A stretch of DNA of 64,000 bases, from NCBI RefSeq assembly GCF_051414135.1, contig NZ_JBLKOA010000007.1, positions 1 through 64,000 of the forward strand. The letters run 5' to 3'. Source of the stretch: Halovenus halobia (GTDB lineage: Archaea; Halobacteriota; Halobacteria; Halobacteriales; Haloarculaceae). A program made the position numbers and the translations under genes. The notes beneath the pieces were generated by a model. It did no database searches. It was not told where the DNA came from and saw only the letters and a list, made by a program, of their open reading frames with translations. Shown here piece by piece: positions 16,741 to 25,115 of this stretch (position 1 is the stretch's first letter; each line of letters begins with the position of its first letter).

Positions 16741-17407
16741 TCGATCGATCGATCGACGAGTCCAACACGTCCGCAAACGGCCCAGGTTCTTTATCGTGAA
16801 TCGACCACCTCCGACGGAGACCAAGTTTCGAGTACGAGATATGTTCAGGCCCCTCGAATCCAGTCTTTTCAAGCACGCGGCGCATCGGCAGGTTTGACCA
16901 GCCGGTTATACAGAACACTCGCTCGCAGCCCGAGCGCTCCGAGCCGAGTTCGAGCGCGCGACGAATCATCTGTTTTCCAATCCCTCGGCCCCGGTACTGG
17001 TCCAGCAGGTGGACGTGCCAGATGTACCCGTCTCCATCGAAGTCTATCGTCGCTCCGAGTTCCTGAACAGGGACACTGGAGAAACTTACCCAGAGATAGC
17101 CGATAACCGTGGTGTCTTCGCGGACGAGCAGTAAAACGTGGTCACCGGCTATCAGTTGACGATACTCTTCGATGTCGTGTTCGCCGGGGATATCGGTCAG
17201 GTCCGAATCTGTTGCGGGCTCGATACTGATTGAGTCGTCCTGTACCCCCTCGGTACCAGTCAATCGGTGATAGTACGCAACTTTCTGTGAGCGCATCCAG
17301 ACACGGTCACGCAGGTTTGAGGCGCGCCAGCGGAGATACTGATACGTCCGAGATGGAAAATCTAAGAGAAAATGGACCCATTGGTCGATCGACACTCTCA
17401 TGCTCAT
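16730..17407 (-). CDS. GNAT family N-acetyltransferase
   Basis: Protein of 225 aa. Residues about 60-200 form the GNAT core: VLLLVREDTTVIGYLWVSF, then YIWHVHLLDQYRGRGIGKQM with the acetyl-CoA loop R-G-R-G-I-G, then SNLPMRRVLEKTGFEG. The N-terminal 60 residues are basic and hydrophobic (WVHFLLDFPSRTYQYLRWRA) and may contact membrane. Its last codons overlap the end of asnB by 11 bases, and this overlap includes a GATC tandem repeat encoding SSIDRSISR. It probably N-acetylates an amino sugar or amine of the surface glycan, an inference from context. Confidence 0.83.
   Translation of the reverse strand: MSMRVSIDQWVHFLLDFPSRTYQYLRWRASNLRDRVWMRSQKVAYYHRLTGTEGVQDDSISIEPATDSDLTDIPGEHDIEEYRQLIAGDHVLLLVREDTTVIGYLWVSFSSVPVQELGATIDFDGDGYIWHVHLLDQYRGRGIGKQMIRRALELGSERSGCERVFCITGWSNLPMRRVLEKTGFEGPEHISYSKLGLRRRWSIHDKEPGPFADVLDSSIDRSISR
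16737..16756. repeat. Short GATC tandem repeat
   Basis: Four consecutive GATC units (about 16740-16755) lie where asnB and the GNAT gene overlap tail-to-tail. Change of repeat number would alter the C-terminal tail of the GNAT protein and could shift its frame. Confidence 0.6.
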
Positions 17408-17476
17408 CGTGTGCCCATTGCCGCGAGAATGTAATAAAATCGTGTGATAAAGAGAGAGACGGACGGCTGGAGAGTT

Positions 17477-18346
17477 TCAGGGCTCGGCGCACTCGATTTC
17501 TCGGAAGGTTTTTATTTCGAGCTTGTCTTTCGATCTGGCGGTTGCGATGATATTTGCTACCCGTTCGAGCGTCCACCGGAGAAATCGGTCGTAGATGAAG
17601 TTGTGTGGATGGAACGTGAGGTGGAGGATGCCGTCGTTAGCATTGTTGATCGTTCGGCGCACCCGATACGGATTCAGCCATCCCCAGCGTTCGTCACGCA
17701 GAGAGCGAGAGCGTGGAACACAGAGCGTTCCGTATTCGTCTCTCGCAGCCTCGACGGTCGGAGCGCCAACAAGCTCTGAGTCCCAGCGGAGCAGCTTCGG
17801 CACCCCTTGTTTAATTGTGTAGTTCGTTGTCTCGCTCGATCCGCTATAGCACTTGATCCCGTACTCAGGCAACAGATCGAGGTGTGCGAGATCGATTCGT
17901 GGATGGATCAGCGAGTCGATATCGACGCCTGCGTCCTCGAAGGTACCAACCATCGCATCGAGCTCCGAGTGTGCAGCTGAGCGGTCGAGTTCGCCAAACT
18001 GTGGATGTGTGAACGAGTGACCTGCGACTTCGTGGTTCGTAGCAGCGTCTTCGATCCAGTCGAGAATCTCGGGTCCGTAGTACAGCGGATCACTTGCCCG
18101 GTTCGAATACGGATCTATTTCGTCGATATACGGCGCAGTGTAGTGGCGGCTCCGGTCACACTCCGTTAGCAACAGATGGCCGACAATTCCCCAGGTCGCT
18201 GGAATGTCGTACTCGTCGAAGACCGAAAGAATCCGCTTAATTGCGTCGCGACCAGCAGATTCGTCTGCGGCTAGCCTCGTGGCATTTCGGTCCCCGGTTC
18301 GTCCCCACGCCAACTCCGTATCGAGGCTCAAGGTGAGAGTGATCAT
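17477..18346 (-). CDS. Polysaccharide deacetylase (NodB homology)
   Basis: Carbohydrate esterase 4-like protein (289 aa) expected to remove N- or O-acetyl groups from sugars. TLSLDTELAWG gives the first metal/catalytic Asp region, FDEYDIPATWGIVGHL is the second strand motif, and VAGHSFTHPQFGEL provides the H-x3-H zinc pair. IHPRIDLAHLDLLPEYGIKCY matches a later motif and ILHLTFHPHNFIYD the C-terminal His motif. The start MITLTLSLDTELAWG at 18346 is chosen because the domain starts there, and the upstream in-frame extension has no family sequence. No signal peptide, so it probably acts in the cytoplasm on lipid-linked intermediates. It is divergent from a sulfatase-like gene. Confidence 0.88.
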   Translation of the reverse strand: MITLTLSLDTELAWGRTGDRNATRLAADESAGRDAIKRILSVFDEYDIPATWGIVGHLLLTECDRSRHYTAPYIDEIDPYSNRASDPLYYGPEILDWIEDAATNHEVAGHSFTHPQFGELDRSAAHSELDAMVGTFEDAGVDIDSLIHPRIDLAHLDLLPEYGIKCYSGSSETTNYTIKQGVPKLLRWDSELVGAPTVEAARDEYGTLCVPRSRSLRDERWGWLNPYRVRRTINNANDGILHLTFHPHNFIYDRFLRWTLERVANIIATARSKDKLEIKTFREIECAEP

Positions 18347-18467
18347 GTGATGGGTGTCTCTACTGACTGTCTGCGTAGGGTGGACGTAATGGTTCTGGTT
18401 CTGGGAGTATTCCCTTGGAGTTGGATAATCATATGTCTTAAATTGATAGCCGACGCAGTCAGCTACA

Positions 18468-19916
18468 ATGGGACAGCCAAATATTATACTCATTATTTTA
18501 GATGCGGTCCGGGCAGATCATCTGTCGATACACGGTCACGAGCGGCGTACTACACCACATCTTGAATCGCTCATCGAAGAGGACAACACGACGCTTTATC
18601 GAAACGCGTTTGCGAACTCAAACTGGACGGGGACATCCCACGGCGCGATGTTTACCGGACGGTTGCCGTCAGAATCCGGCGTCCACGGCGGGACCCAGCA
18701 GTTGTCTCCAGAAATCACGACGTTGCCAGAACGCGTTTCAGCGGCGGGATACCGAACGTTCGGGATGAGTGCTGGAGCGCACCTGCGGGAGGGACGCGGT
18801 TACGCGAGAGGGGTTGATAAATTCAAAGAGACGTACAGGATTTCCCCGAGTTGGGACTTCTTCTCTGGGCTGCTGTCCGACCCGGCGCTTCGGAGACAGA
18901 GCATCTTTTCAGCGACGAGCGGCCCTGATAAGAAGGCACTTTTTAAGTTCGAGTCGTTGAAACAGTGGATAGCGTCCGGTAGCGAGCCGTTCTTCGCGTT
19001 CGTCAATGCCAAGACCGCACACCACCCGTACAATCCTCCTCGTCCGCACAAATCGCAGTTCTGTCCGGAATTACAGCGACCGAAATACCAGTTCATCGAA
19101 GAGCTCGGCAGGGATACGTACGGAGAGAGACAGCGCCTGCCAAACGCGGACTGGAATCGGTTACAGCGGCTCTCCTACGAGTATCCAGTTATAAGCGATG
19201 AGTTCGAGCCAACCGAGCGAGAGTGGGACATAATTCGGTCGTGGTACGATGGCGCGATTCACTACCTAGACAGGCGGGTCGGAGAACTTGTCGAGTGGCT
19301 GAAAGAGCGCGGTGAGCTCGACGACACGTATCTCATGATAACCGCAGATCACGGGGAGTACTTTGGGGAGCACGGAATGGAGAAACACTACTACGGATTG
19401 TACGAACCGGTGCTACACGTCCCGTTGCTAGTTAGAGCGCCCATGGAGACGCCAGCCGACGAAACGGATGAGCTCGTCTCACTGACCGATCTGTACCCGA
19501 CGATCGTCGAGCTCGCGTCAGGGACCGTTCCAGAGCGTGACCACGCCCAATCATTAGTCCCGTTCGATGATCACCGACGGCACGAGCACGTGTTTGCCGA
19601 ACTCGGAGCTGTAGCGCCGGACGGAATCACGAGTCATCACCCAGACTTCGACGACAGCGGGCTGGGGATTCCAACGCAGGTCGTTCGCAACGACGAACAC
19701 AAGCTCATCGTGAGAACTGACGGGTCGGCTGAACTGTACAACTGGGGAGAGGACCCAGAAGAGCAAACCAATCTCATCGAGTCACACTCAGAGGTCACCG
19801 ATACGTTGCGCGAGATTATCGAAACAGAGCTTGGAGCACTGTCTGAGGAGCCACTCGCAGAGACGATTGACGACGACGATTTGCGGGAGCATCTCAGCGA
19901 TTTGGGGTACATGTAA
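18468..19916 (+). CDS. Sulfatase-like alkaline-phosphatase superfamily protein (Thr at nucleophile site)
   Basis: Protein of 482 aa. NIILIILDAVRADHLSIHGH is the N-terminal metal-binding motif of sulfatases. The nucleophile region reads NSNWTGTSHGAMFTGRLPSE, aligned to C-x-P-S-R-x3-L-T-G, so Thr replaces Cys and His replaces Arg. YLMITADHGEYFGEHGMEKH is the second metal motif. The C-terminal region LYNWGEDPEEQTNL is the usual sulfatase end, and the protein finishes DLGYM. Without Cys or Ser in the right place formylglycine cannot form, so a phosphate- or phosphodiester-transferring role with Thr nucleophile is more likely than sulfate ester hydrolysis (inference). No signal peptide is visible. 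Confidence 0.85.
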   Translation: MGQPNIILIILDAVRADHLSIHGHERRTTPHLESLIEEDNTTLYRNAFANSNWTGTSHGAMFTGRLPSESGVHGGTQQLSPEITTLPERVSAAGYRTFGMSAGAHLREGRGYARGVDKFKETYRISPSWDFFSGLLSDPALRRQSIFSATSGPDKKALFKFESLKQWIASGSEPFFAFVNAKTAHHPYNPPRPHKSQFCPELQRPKYQFIEELGRDTYGERQRLPNADWNRLQRLSYEYPVISDEFEPTEREWDIIRSWYDGAIHYLDRRVGELVEWLKERGELDDTYLMITADHGEYFGEHGMEKHYYGLYEPVLHVPLLVRAPMETPADETDELVSLTDLYPTIVELASGTVPERDHAQSLVPFDDHRRHEHVFAELGAVAPDGITSHHPDFDDSGLGIPTQVVRNDEHKLIVRTDGSAELYNWGEDPEEQTNLIESHSEVTDTLREIIETELGALSEEPLAETIDDDDLREHLSDLGYM

Positions 19917-19934
19917 TCGGCATCAGGGCTGCAC

Positions 19935-21356
19935 CTACGAACCGTACGGCACGATTCTGAGAACCGTTTCCCGAATCTCCGTAGAGAGTTGAAGGAGAAT
20001 CATGAAGTATGTAGCCGCTCCGACACCGACAATGAACAGCAGCTCGACGAAATGCAGCGGCGACAGCAACTGCTTGAGGGCGAGCGCAATGCCGCCCATG
20101 ATTGCCGCAGCGAAAAACTGCAGACCAATCTCGCGAGCAGGAAAGACGAAGTCGACCTTTTTGTTAGCCAGCCAGAACGCCGTCGCAAGCCCGGCAAAGA
20201 GCGCTCCGACCGTCCCGAATGCGGCACCGATAGCACCGAATGTAGAGACAAGAATGAGATTCAGGACGACGTTACAAATGACAAATATGATATCAGATAT
20301 GAAGGATATCTGTGGTTCGTCAATCCCATTGACAACCGAGTAGACGGATCCTTCGTATGACCGGAGGAGCGAAACGAAGGCGAGAACAACGAGGATAGCT
20401 GATCCGCTTCTGAACTCTGGGCCGTAGACGCCCAGCACCCGTTCACCGACGACGACTGCCCCGATAATCCCAGGAATCGGTAAGAGACCGGCATAAACGA
20501 AACTTTGGCGCGTGAGCAAGGATATTCGCCCCGTATTGTTCAGTCCATCCTCCTCCGAGACCTCGGGGAAGAGGTTACGGCTGATGGATTTGCCCAATAT
20601 CTGAAACGTCATCGCGATAGTCCAACAAATTTGATAGACACCGATTGTCGAACTTGCGACAAATATCCCAAGGATGGTAATATCGGTCCACGAGAGCGCA
20701 CGAGATTTGAGCGGGCCTAGCCAGGCGTACCGTGAGAAATTATAGATGCTGCGAAAGTGATCCTTCGAGGGGGGTTTGACGCTAAGTGATACCGCTTTCA
20801 GATAGTACAAGAAAGCCAAGCCAACGGCGATACCGAAACTCGTTGCGTAGCCGAGGAATAGTCCCAGCGTCTGGACTCCCGCGTAGACGAAAAGCGCCTG
20901 TGCGCCCACCCGGACGATACGTTCGACGCTATCGATACTGTCGCGGACGTGCACGTTATTCTCGCCTTTTATTGCGGTATTCAGGATTTGGTAGAGCCGC
21001 TGGAACGCAAAAATCAGGGCGACGATGACGGCGAACTCCCCACCGATGTAGGAGTTGACTTGGTCACGAAAGAAGAGGATAACCGCGACAGAGGCAATCA
21101 GAATGAGGCCGTAGACGATTATTGCCGCGGTAAAGTGCGCGCTTGGTTCGTTGTCGGCACTAATTCGCTTCATCGCCGCTTTGCCGACCCCAAAATCAAG
21201 GACCAGAAACGCCTGAGCGACGGTCATACCAAGCGCGAACACTCCAAGCGGGCCGGCACCGAGCGCCCGTGCGAAGTAGATTGTCCCGAGAAATCCGACA
21301 AGAGTGATAACGACATCGGAGAATGCCGAGACAAGTACCTTCCTCGTGAGTTTCAT
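19935..21356 (-). CDS. Polysaccharide/lipid-linked oligosaccharide flippase (Wzx, MATE-like)
   Basis: Integral membrane protein of 473 aa with about 12-14 hydrophobic segments. MKLTRKVLVSAFSDVVITLV and GTIYFARALGAGPLGVFAL are the characteristic start of the PST/MATE-like exporter family, including the conserved LGxxxxGxF motif. Expected role: moving the lipid-linked glycan built by the neighbouring transferases across the cytoplasmic membrane. Its stop codon is 18 bases from the convergent sulfatase-like gene, and its start is 23 bases after the end of the next minus-strand gene, so those two are probably one transcript. Confidence 0.9.
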   Translation of the reverse strand: MKLTRKVLVSAFSDVVITLVGFLGTIYFARALGAGPLGVFALGMTVAQAFLVLDFGVGKAAMKRISADNEPSAHFTAAIIVYGLILIASVAVILFFRDQVNSYIGGEFAVIVALIFAFQRLYQILNTAIKGENNVHVRDSIDSVERIVRVGAQALFVYAGVQTLGLFLGYATSFGIAVGLAFLYYLKAVSLSVKPPSKDHFRSIYNFSRYAWLGPLKSRALSWTDITILGIFVASSTIGVYQICWTIAMTFQILGKSISRNLFPEVSEEDGLNNTGRISLLTRQSFVYAGLLPIPGIIGAVVVGERVLGVYGPEFRSGSAILVVLAFVSLLRSYEGSVYSVVNGIDEPQISFISDIIFVICNVVLNLILVSTFGAIGAAFGTVGALFAGLATAFWLANKKVDFVFPAREIGLQFFAAAIMGGIALALKQLLSPLHFVELLFIVGVGAATYFMILLQLSTEIRETVLRIVPYGS

Positions 21357-21379
21357 TATCTCAGGTACGCCGTCGGTAA

Positions 21380-22300
21380 TTAAATGTACCCAAGATCTTC
21401 GAGCACATCCTCTTTCTGTTGAGAGCGGTCTCCGAGGAAGGTCTCAATCCAGAAACGGACTCTCTCCGGACTGGCTGGGAGGTCGGTGTCAGGAACCGTG
21501 GTCGTCAGCCAGCCCGGCGGGCGGTGCTCACCGACACCGTCTTCCAGCCCCATACCGTGATCAGTCACGATAACGAGTTCGTCGTCGTCGTCGAGCTGTT
21601 CGCGGACGGGGTCAATGACCTCGTCACGCACGCGCTCGACGGTCCGCGGATAGCCGTATTCGTAGTCCAGATGGCCGAAGATATCGGTACAAAAGACGTA
21701 CGCCCAAACCAGATCGTAGCCGTGGTTGAGGACGGTGTCGAGTTCCTCAGCGACAGCATCGCGTTCCTGTTGGGCCAACTCTTCCAGCTCCTCGAGTCCC
21801 GCATCACCCTCGCGAATACGGGTCTTCCACCCCTGTTTGAGTTCATGCTGTACCGGGAGCGGATTGTACGTTGGGAGATTAATCGCCTTAGATTGAACGC
21901 CGTCAAACACTGTATTGGGCCAGTCCTCACGTTCGTGGTGGGCTTTGGTGAAACCACGGTCTCTAAGAAACGCCCCAATAGGCGTTCTGATAGATTCCGG
22001 GAGCAGAAGATGTGAGATCTTGCTCAGAATGCGCATCCCTGACGATGTCCAGTTTGCACGTTCGAGCCGTTCCTCGTCTCTATCCGACCGGCTGTGAGCG
22101 ATTGGATCCGGGAGATCATCGTTTTTATGCGGCAGATCACCGAGAAACATACTGGGCCAGATTCGAAGCGTGTGTAGCTTGGGATACTCCTTGAGGTCCC
22201 ACTCGACGGTGTTCTGAAGAAGGAGATCGTGGTCCCGAGCCACGGCCAGATCAACACCATCGATTCCGATGATGAACAGCCGACCAGTAGACATTGTCAT
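21380..22300 (-). CDS. Alkaline-phosphatase superfamily protein (type I phosphodiesterase-like)
   Basis: Protein of 306 aa. RLFIIGIDGVDLAVARDHDL gives the N-terminal metal Asp, DLVWAYVFCTDIFGHLDYEY resembles the D-x-x-G-H motif of type I phosphodiesterase/nucleotide pyrophosphatases and phosphoglycerate mutases, and ELVIVTDHGMGLEDGVGEHR is the Asp-His second site. The candidate nucleophile lies near LHTLRIWPSMFLGD, where Thr or Ser could serve. It ends VLEDLGYI, the shared tail of the four island phosphatase-like proteins. The substrate is unknown. It is upstream of the flippase gene in the same direction. Confidence 0.82.
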   Translation of the reverse strand: MTMSTGRLFIIGIDGVDLAVARDHDLLLQNTVEWDLKEYPKLHTLRIWPSMFLGDLPHKNDDLPDPIAHSRSDRDEERLERANWTSSGMRILSKISHLLLPESIRTPIGAFLRDRGFTKAHHEREDWPNTVFDGVQSKAINLPTYNPLPVQHELKQGWKTRIREGDAGLEELEELAQQERDAVAEELDTVLNHGYDLVWAYVFCTDIFGHLDYEYGYPRTVERVRDEVIDPVREQLDDDDELVIVTDHGMGLEDGVGEHRPPGWLTTTVPDTDLPASPERVRFWIETFLGDRSQQKEDVLEDLGYI

Positions 22301-22405
22301 ATTTCAGTCCAAGCCCGGTATAGCTCTTATTATTTGTGAACGAGCAGGTCGGCGCCTGGTGTGTTGCGAACAACTTATCTTCTCAGAAAGGATGTACCTC
22401 TATAA

Positions 22406-23959
22406 ATGTCTGTAGCAGGGTCAATCGAAAACGTTCTGATACTCACAGTTGATGCGTTACGTCCTGATCGTCTCGGGTGTTACGGCTACGAGCACGATAT
22501 CTCACCGCACATCGACGAGTTGGCCAACGATAGCGTTCGGTTCGAGAATGCCTACGCTTGTGCTAACTCGACGTACCCGTCGGTCACCTCGATTCACTCG
22601 GGTGCCCATCCGACGAACGTCGTTGTCAATCACGGCAGCCGAGTCACTAACGTCGAAAAGCAGCGTGCAGAGTCATTGCAGACGATTCCAAAGGCGCTGA
22701 GCGACCAGGAGGGGTACTACTCCGCTTGGGTCGGCGGCGTATTCGGGATGTGGCACAAACGGGGCTTCGATTACTTCCCACCACTCAGGCCCTCGCACGA
22801 CAAGCGCGTCCTCTTTGAGGACGACGCGATACGCTCACAGCTCCGTGGGACGCTCGAACGCGTCCATCCGACAGTCGCAGACCTAATCAGCGATACCTAC
22901 TACCAGTTCGAGCAGACAGTCGGAGGAATAAAGGAAAAACTCCGGGCAGCCGGTGACGAACAACAAGGAAACACCATCGATACTGTGCTGGAACAGTTCG
23001 ACACAGCCCGTCAACGGGGAGAGCGATTCTATGGATACGTTCATCTGACGGACACACACACCCCGTACAATGCCGACGAGCAACTCATCGAGGAGTATCT
23101 CGCCGAGCACGATTACCCGACCGACGAGCCGCTCGACAATATCACGGACCCAGAGCCGCCGAACTGTTCTGCTGTTGCGACGGCACCGTACACCGATGAC
23201 TGGTTCGACGACCGCGACCGGGAGGTCGGCGTTGCTCGCTGGCTTGCTCGGTACGACGCCACCGTGACCGAAGCCGACCAAAAGATTGGCCAACTCGTCA
23301 GCGCACTCAAGGAACGCGGTGAGGACGACAGCACGCTCATCGTCGTCCTCGCCGACCACGGCGAGTCGCTCACCGATAACGGAATCTACTTTTCACACGA
23401 TGGGCTGTACGAACCGGTCATTCGTGTTCCGTTCATCGTCCACGCTCCGGGCAGAGAGACGGGTGTTGTCGACGAGTTCGTGCAGCCGTTCGACATCGCA
23501 CCGACTGTCGCAGACGTGTTCGGTCTGGACGAGGAGTCCTTCGATTTCCACGGGCGCAGTCTGCTGCCAGTCTTCGAGGAGAACGACTCCGCCCCAGAAC
23601 GGGAGGGACTAATCGTAGAGATGGCCAGTAGCCAGCGACGTCGTGCTGTCCGGAGCGGACCGTACAAGTATATTTACAGACCTGATGGGGAGTTCGGGAA
23701 CATACACGACGACGCCGTCACCTGTCGCAAGTGCGGAGCAAAACACTGGAAAGAAGAGGAACTGTACGACCTCTCAACCGACCCAGATGAGTCCCAGAAT
23801 ATCGTAGATGAGGAGGAAGATGTTGCGGCGGACCTCCGGGCACTCGGTGAGGAACTCGCCGAACAATACACCATCGGCGAGGTTGAGCAGCAGTCGGACG
23901 TCGAGTATGAAGAGCAAGACGAACTCGAGGAGCGGCTCAAGCATCTCGGATACAAGTAA
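22406..23959 (+). CDS. Sulfatase-like alkaline-phosphatase superfamily protein with CxxC insert
   Basis: Protein of 517 aa. NVLILTVDALRPDRLGCYGY is the N-terminal sulfatase metal motif. The nucleophile stretch ANSTYPSVTSIHSG aligns to C-x-P-S-R-x3-L-x-G with Thr at the formylglycine site and Val for Arg. YVHLTDTHTPYN and LIVVLADHGESLTDNGIYFS carry later metal ligands. Near residue 438 a CRKCGAKHWKEEELYDLSTD segment inserts a CxxC-x2-H knuckle just before the normal C-terminal subdomain, which could bind zinc. It ends ERLKHLGYK. A Thr-nucleophile phosphotransferase or phosphodiesterase acting on the glycan is favoured over a sulfatase (inference). The next gene, a GT4, follows in the same direction. 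Confidence 0.85.
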   Translation: MSVAGSIENVLILTVDALRPDRLGCYGYEHDISPHIDELANDSVRFENAYACANSTYPSVTSIHSGAHPTNVVVNHGSRVTNVEKQRAESLQTIPKALSDQEGYYSAWVGGVFGMWHKRGFDYFPPLRPSHDKRVLFEDDAIRSQLRGTLERVHPTVADLISDTYYQFEQTVGGIKEKLRAAGDEQQGNTIDTVLEQFDTARQRGERFYGYVHLTDTHTPYNADEQLIEEYLAEHDYPTDEPLDNITDPEPPNCSAVATAPYTDDWFDDRDREVGVARWLARYDATVTEADQKIGQLVSALKERGEDDSTLIVVLADHGESLTDNGIYFSHDGLYEPVIRVPFIVHAPGRETGVVDEFVQPFDIAPTVADVFGLDEESFDFHGRSLLPVFEENDSAPEREGLIVEMASSQRRRAVRSGPYKYIYRPDGEFGNIHDDAVTCRKCGAKHWKEEELYDLSTDPDESQNIVDEEEDVAADLRALGEELAEQYTIGEVEQQSDVEYEEQDELEERLKHLGYK

Positions 23960-24014
23960 GGTGTCGTAACTTCCGGCGGCACAGAGATAGAACTCAGCAC
24001 AACGAGGGCAATTA

Positions 24015-25115
24015 ATGGCTAACAAGCAGACAGCCGGCGACCGAACGCACGTTGGAATCGTTGTAAAAACCTTTCCACCGGATGTCATTGGCGGGATGGA
24101 AACTCAGACGAAACGGTTGGGAACCGAGTTACACCGACGCGGCCACAAAGTCACCGTATTCACCAAACGCTTCGGCAGCCACGACGACAGCGACGTGCCG
24201 TACGAAGTCAAGCGGGTCCGCCACTGCCAGCTAACCCCGTTTCTAAGTGATCTCTCCTTCCTTGCGTTCGCTTTACTCGCCGTGCTCCGTCGACGGTCAG
24301 AACTTGACGTACTCCAGTGTATGATGCTTTATCCCGTCGGCTTTCTTGGCTATATAGCAAACACACTCACTGGTCTCCCCTACTTCGCGTGGATTCGGGG
24401 AGGCGATTACTACCTGATGAACGACGTGTGGTGGAAACGGTGGATGATGCGTGTCGTGCTGGCAGATACGCTGGTTCTTGCACAGTCAGCAGAAATTCGC
24501 GACGACGTGCGCTCGGATTTCAAGCGAATTGACTGCGAGATCAAAGTCCTTGGCAATGCGGTTTCGATTCCTGACCAAACCGCTGACGGGAGCGGGGTCC
24601 TCTACGTTGGGCGGCTAGCACCAAAGAAAGGTCTCAAGTACCTGCTGCAGGCGGTCGCTGACATGAAGACAGAACTTACAATTGTCGGAGACGGACCGGA
24701 GCGTGCGCGTCTGGAAAAAATTGCCACTGAAACAGGCGCGAACGTCACGTTCGAAGGCGAAGTTGAGCCGGAGGTGGTGGATCGGTACTACCAGTCTTCA
24801 TCGGTGTTTGTGCTCCCCTCAATCGAGGGTGAAGGGACGCCAAATGTCGTTCTGGAAGCGATGGCTTGGGGGCTGCCGGTGGTGGCCACGGACAGCGGCG
24901 GAGTGCCCTCGTTAATCCGAGACGGATCGAACGGGTATCTCGTCCCCATGCGCAACATGAAAATGCTCTCGGAACGCATACAGGTATTACTCACGGACAC
25001 CAACCACGCCGCGCAGTTGGGGCAGAATGCCAGGACGTTCGTAAAAGAAGAACACTCCTGGGACTCGATCTGTGCGGCACTGAACAGCCACTACGAAACA
25101 GTCATCGAGCGGTAG
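24015..25115 (+). CDS. Glycosyltransferase family 4
   Basis: GT-B glycosyltransferase of 366 aa. VGIVVKTFPPDVIGGMETQT is the N-terminal acceptor-domain motif with the G-G-x-E-T signature. GVLYVGRLAPKKGLKYLLQA opens the donor domain, followed by LTIVGDGPERARLEKIA. The E-x7-E signature is SIEGEGTPNVVLEAMAWGLP with ATDSGGVPSLI. It is the best conserved of the three GT4 enzymes here. It lies 55 bases after a sulfatase-like gene, and its last 14 bases overlap the end of the convergent methyltransferase gene. Sugar and linkage cannot be assigned. Confidence 0.92.
   Translation: MANKQTAGDRTHVGIVVKTFPPDVIGGMETQTKRLGTELHRRGHKVTVFTKRFGSHDDSDVPYEVKRVRHCQLTPFLSDLSFLAFALLAVLRRRSELDVLQCMMLYPVGFLGYIANTLTGLPYFAWIRGGDYYLMNDVWWKRWMMRVVLADTLVLAQSAEIRDDVRSDFKRIDCEIKVLGNAVSIPDQTADGSGVLYVGRLAPKKGLKYLLQAVADMKTELTIVGDGPERARLEKIATETGANVTFEGEVEPEVVDRYYQSSSVFVLPSIEGEGTPNVVLEAMAWGLPVVATDSGGVPSLIRDGSNGYLVPMRNMKMLSERIQVLLTDTNHAAQLGQNARTFVKEEHSWDSICAALNSHYETVIER

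Noticed and set aside
18468..19916. Annotation as formylglycine-dependent arylsulfatase
   Set aside because: The Cys/Ser needed for formylglycine is Thr and the following Pro and Arg are changed.
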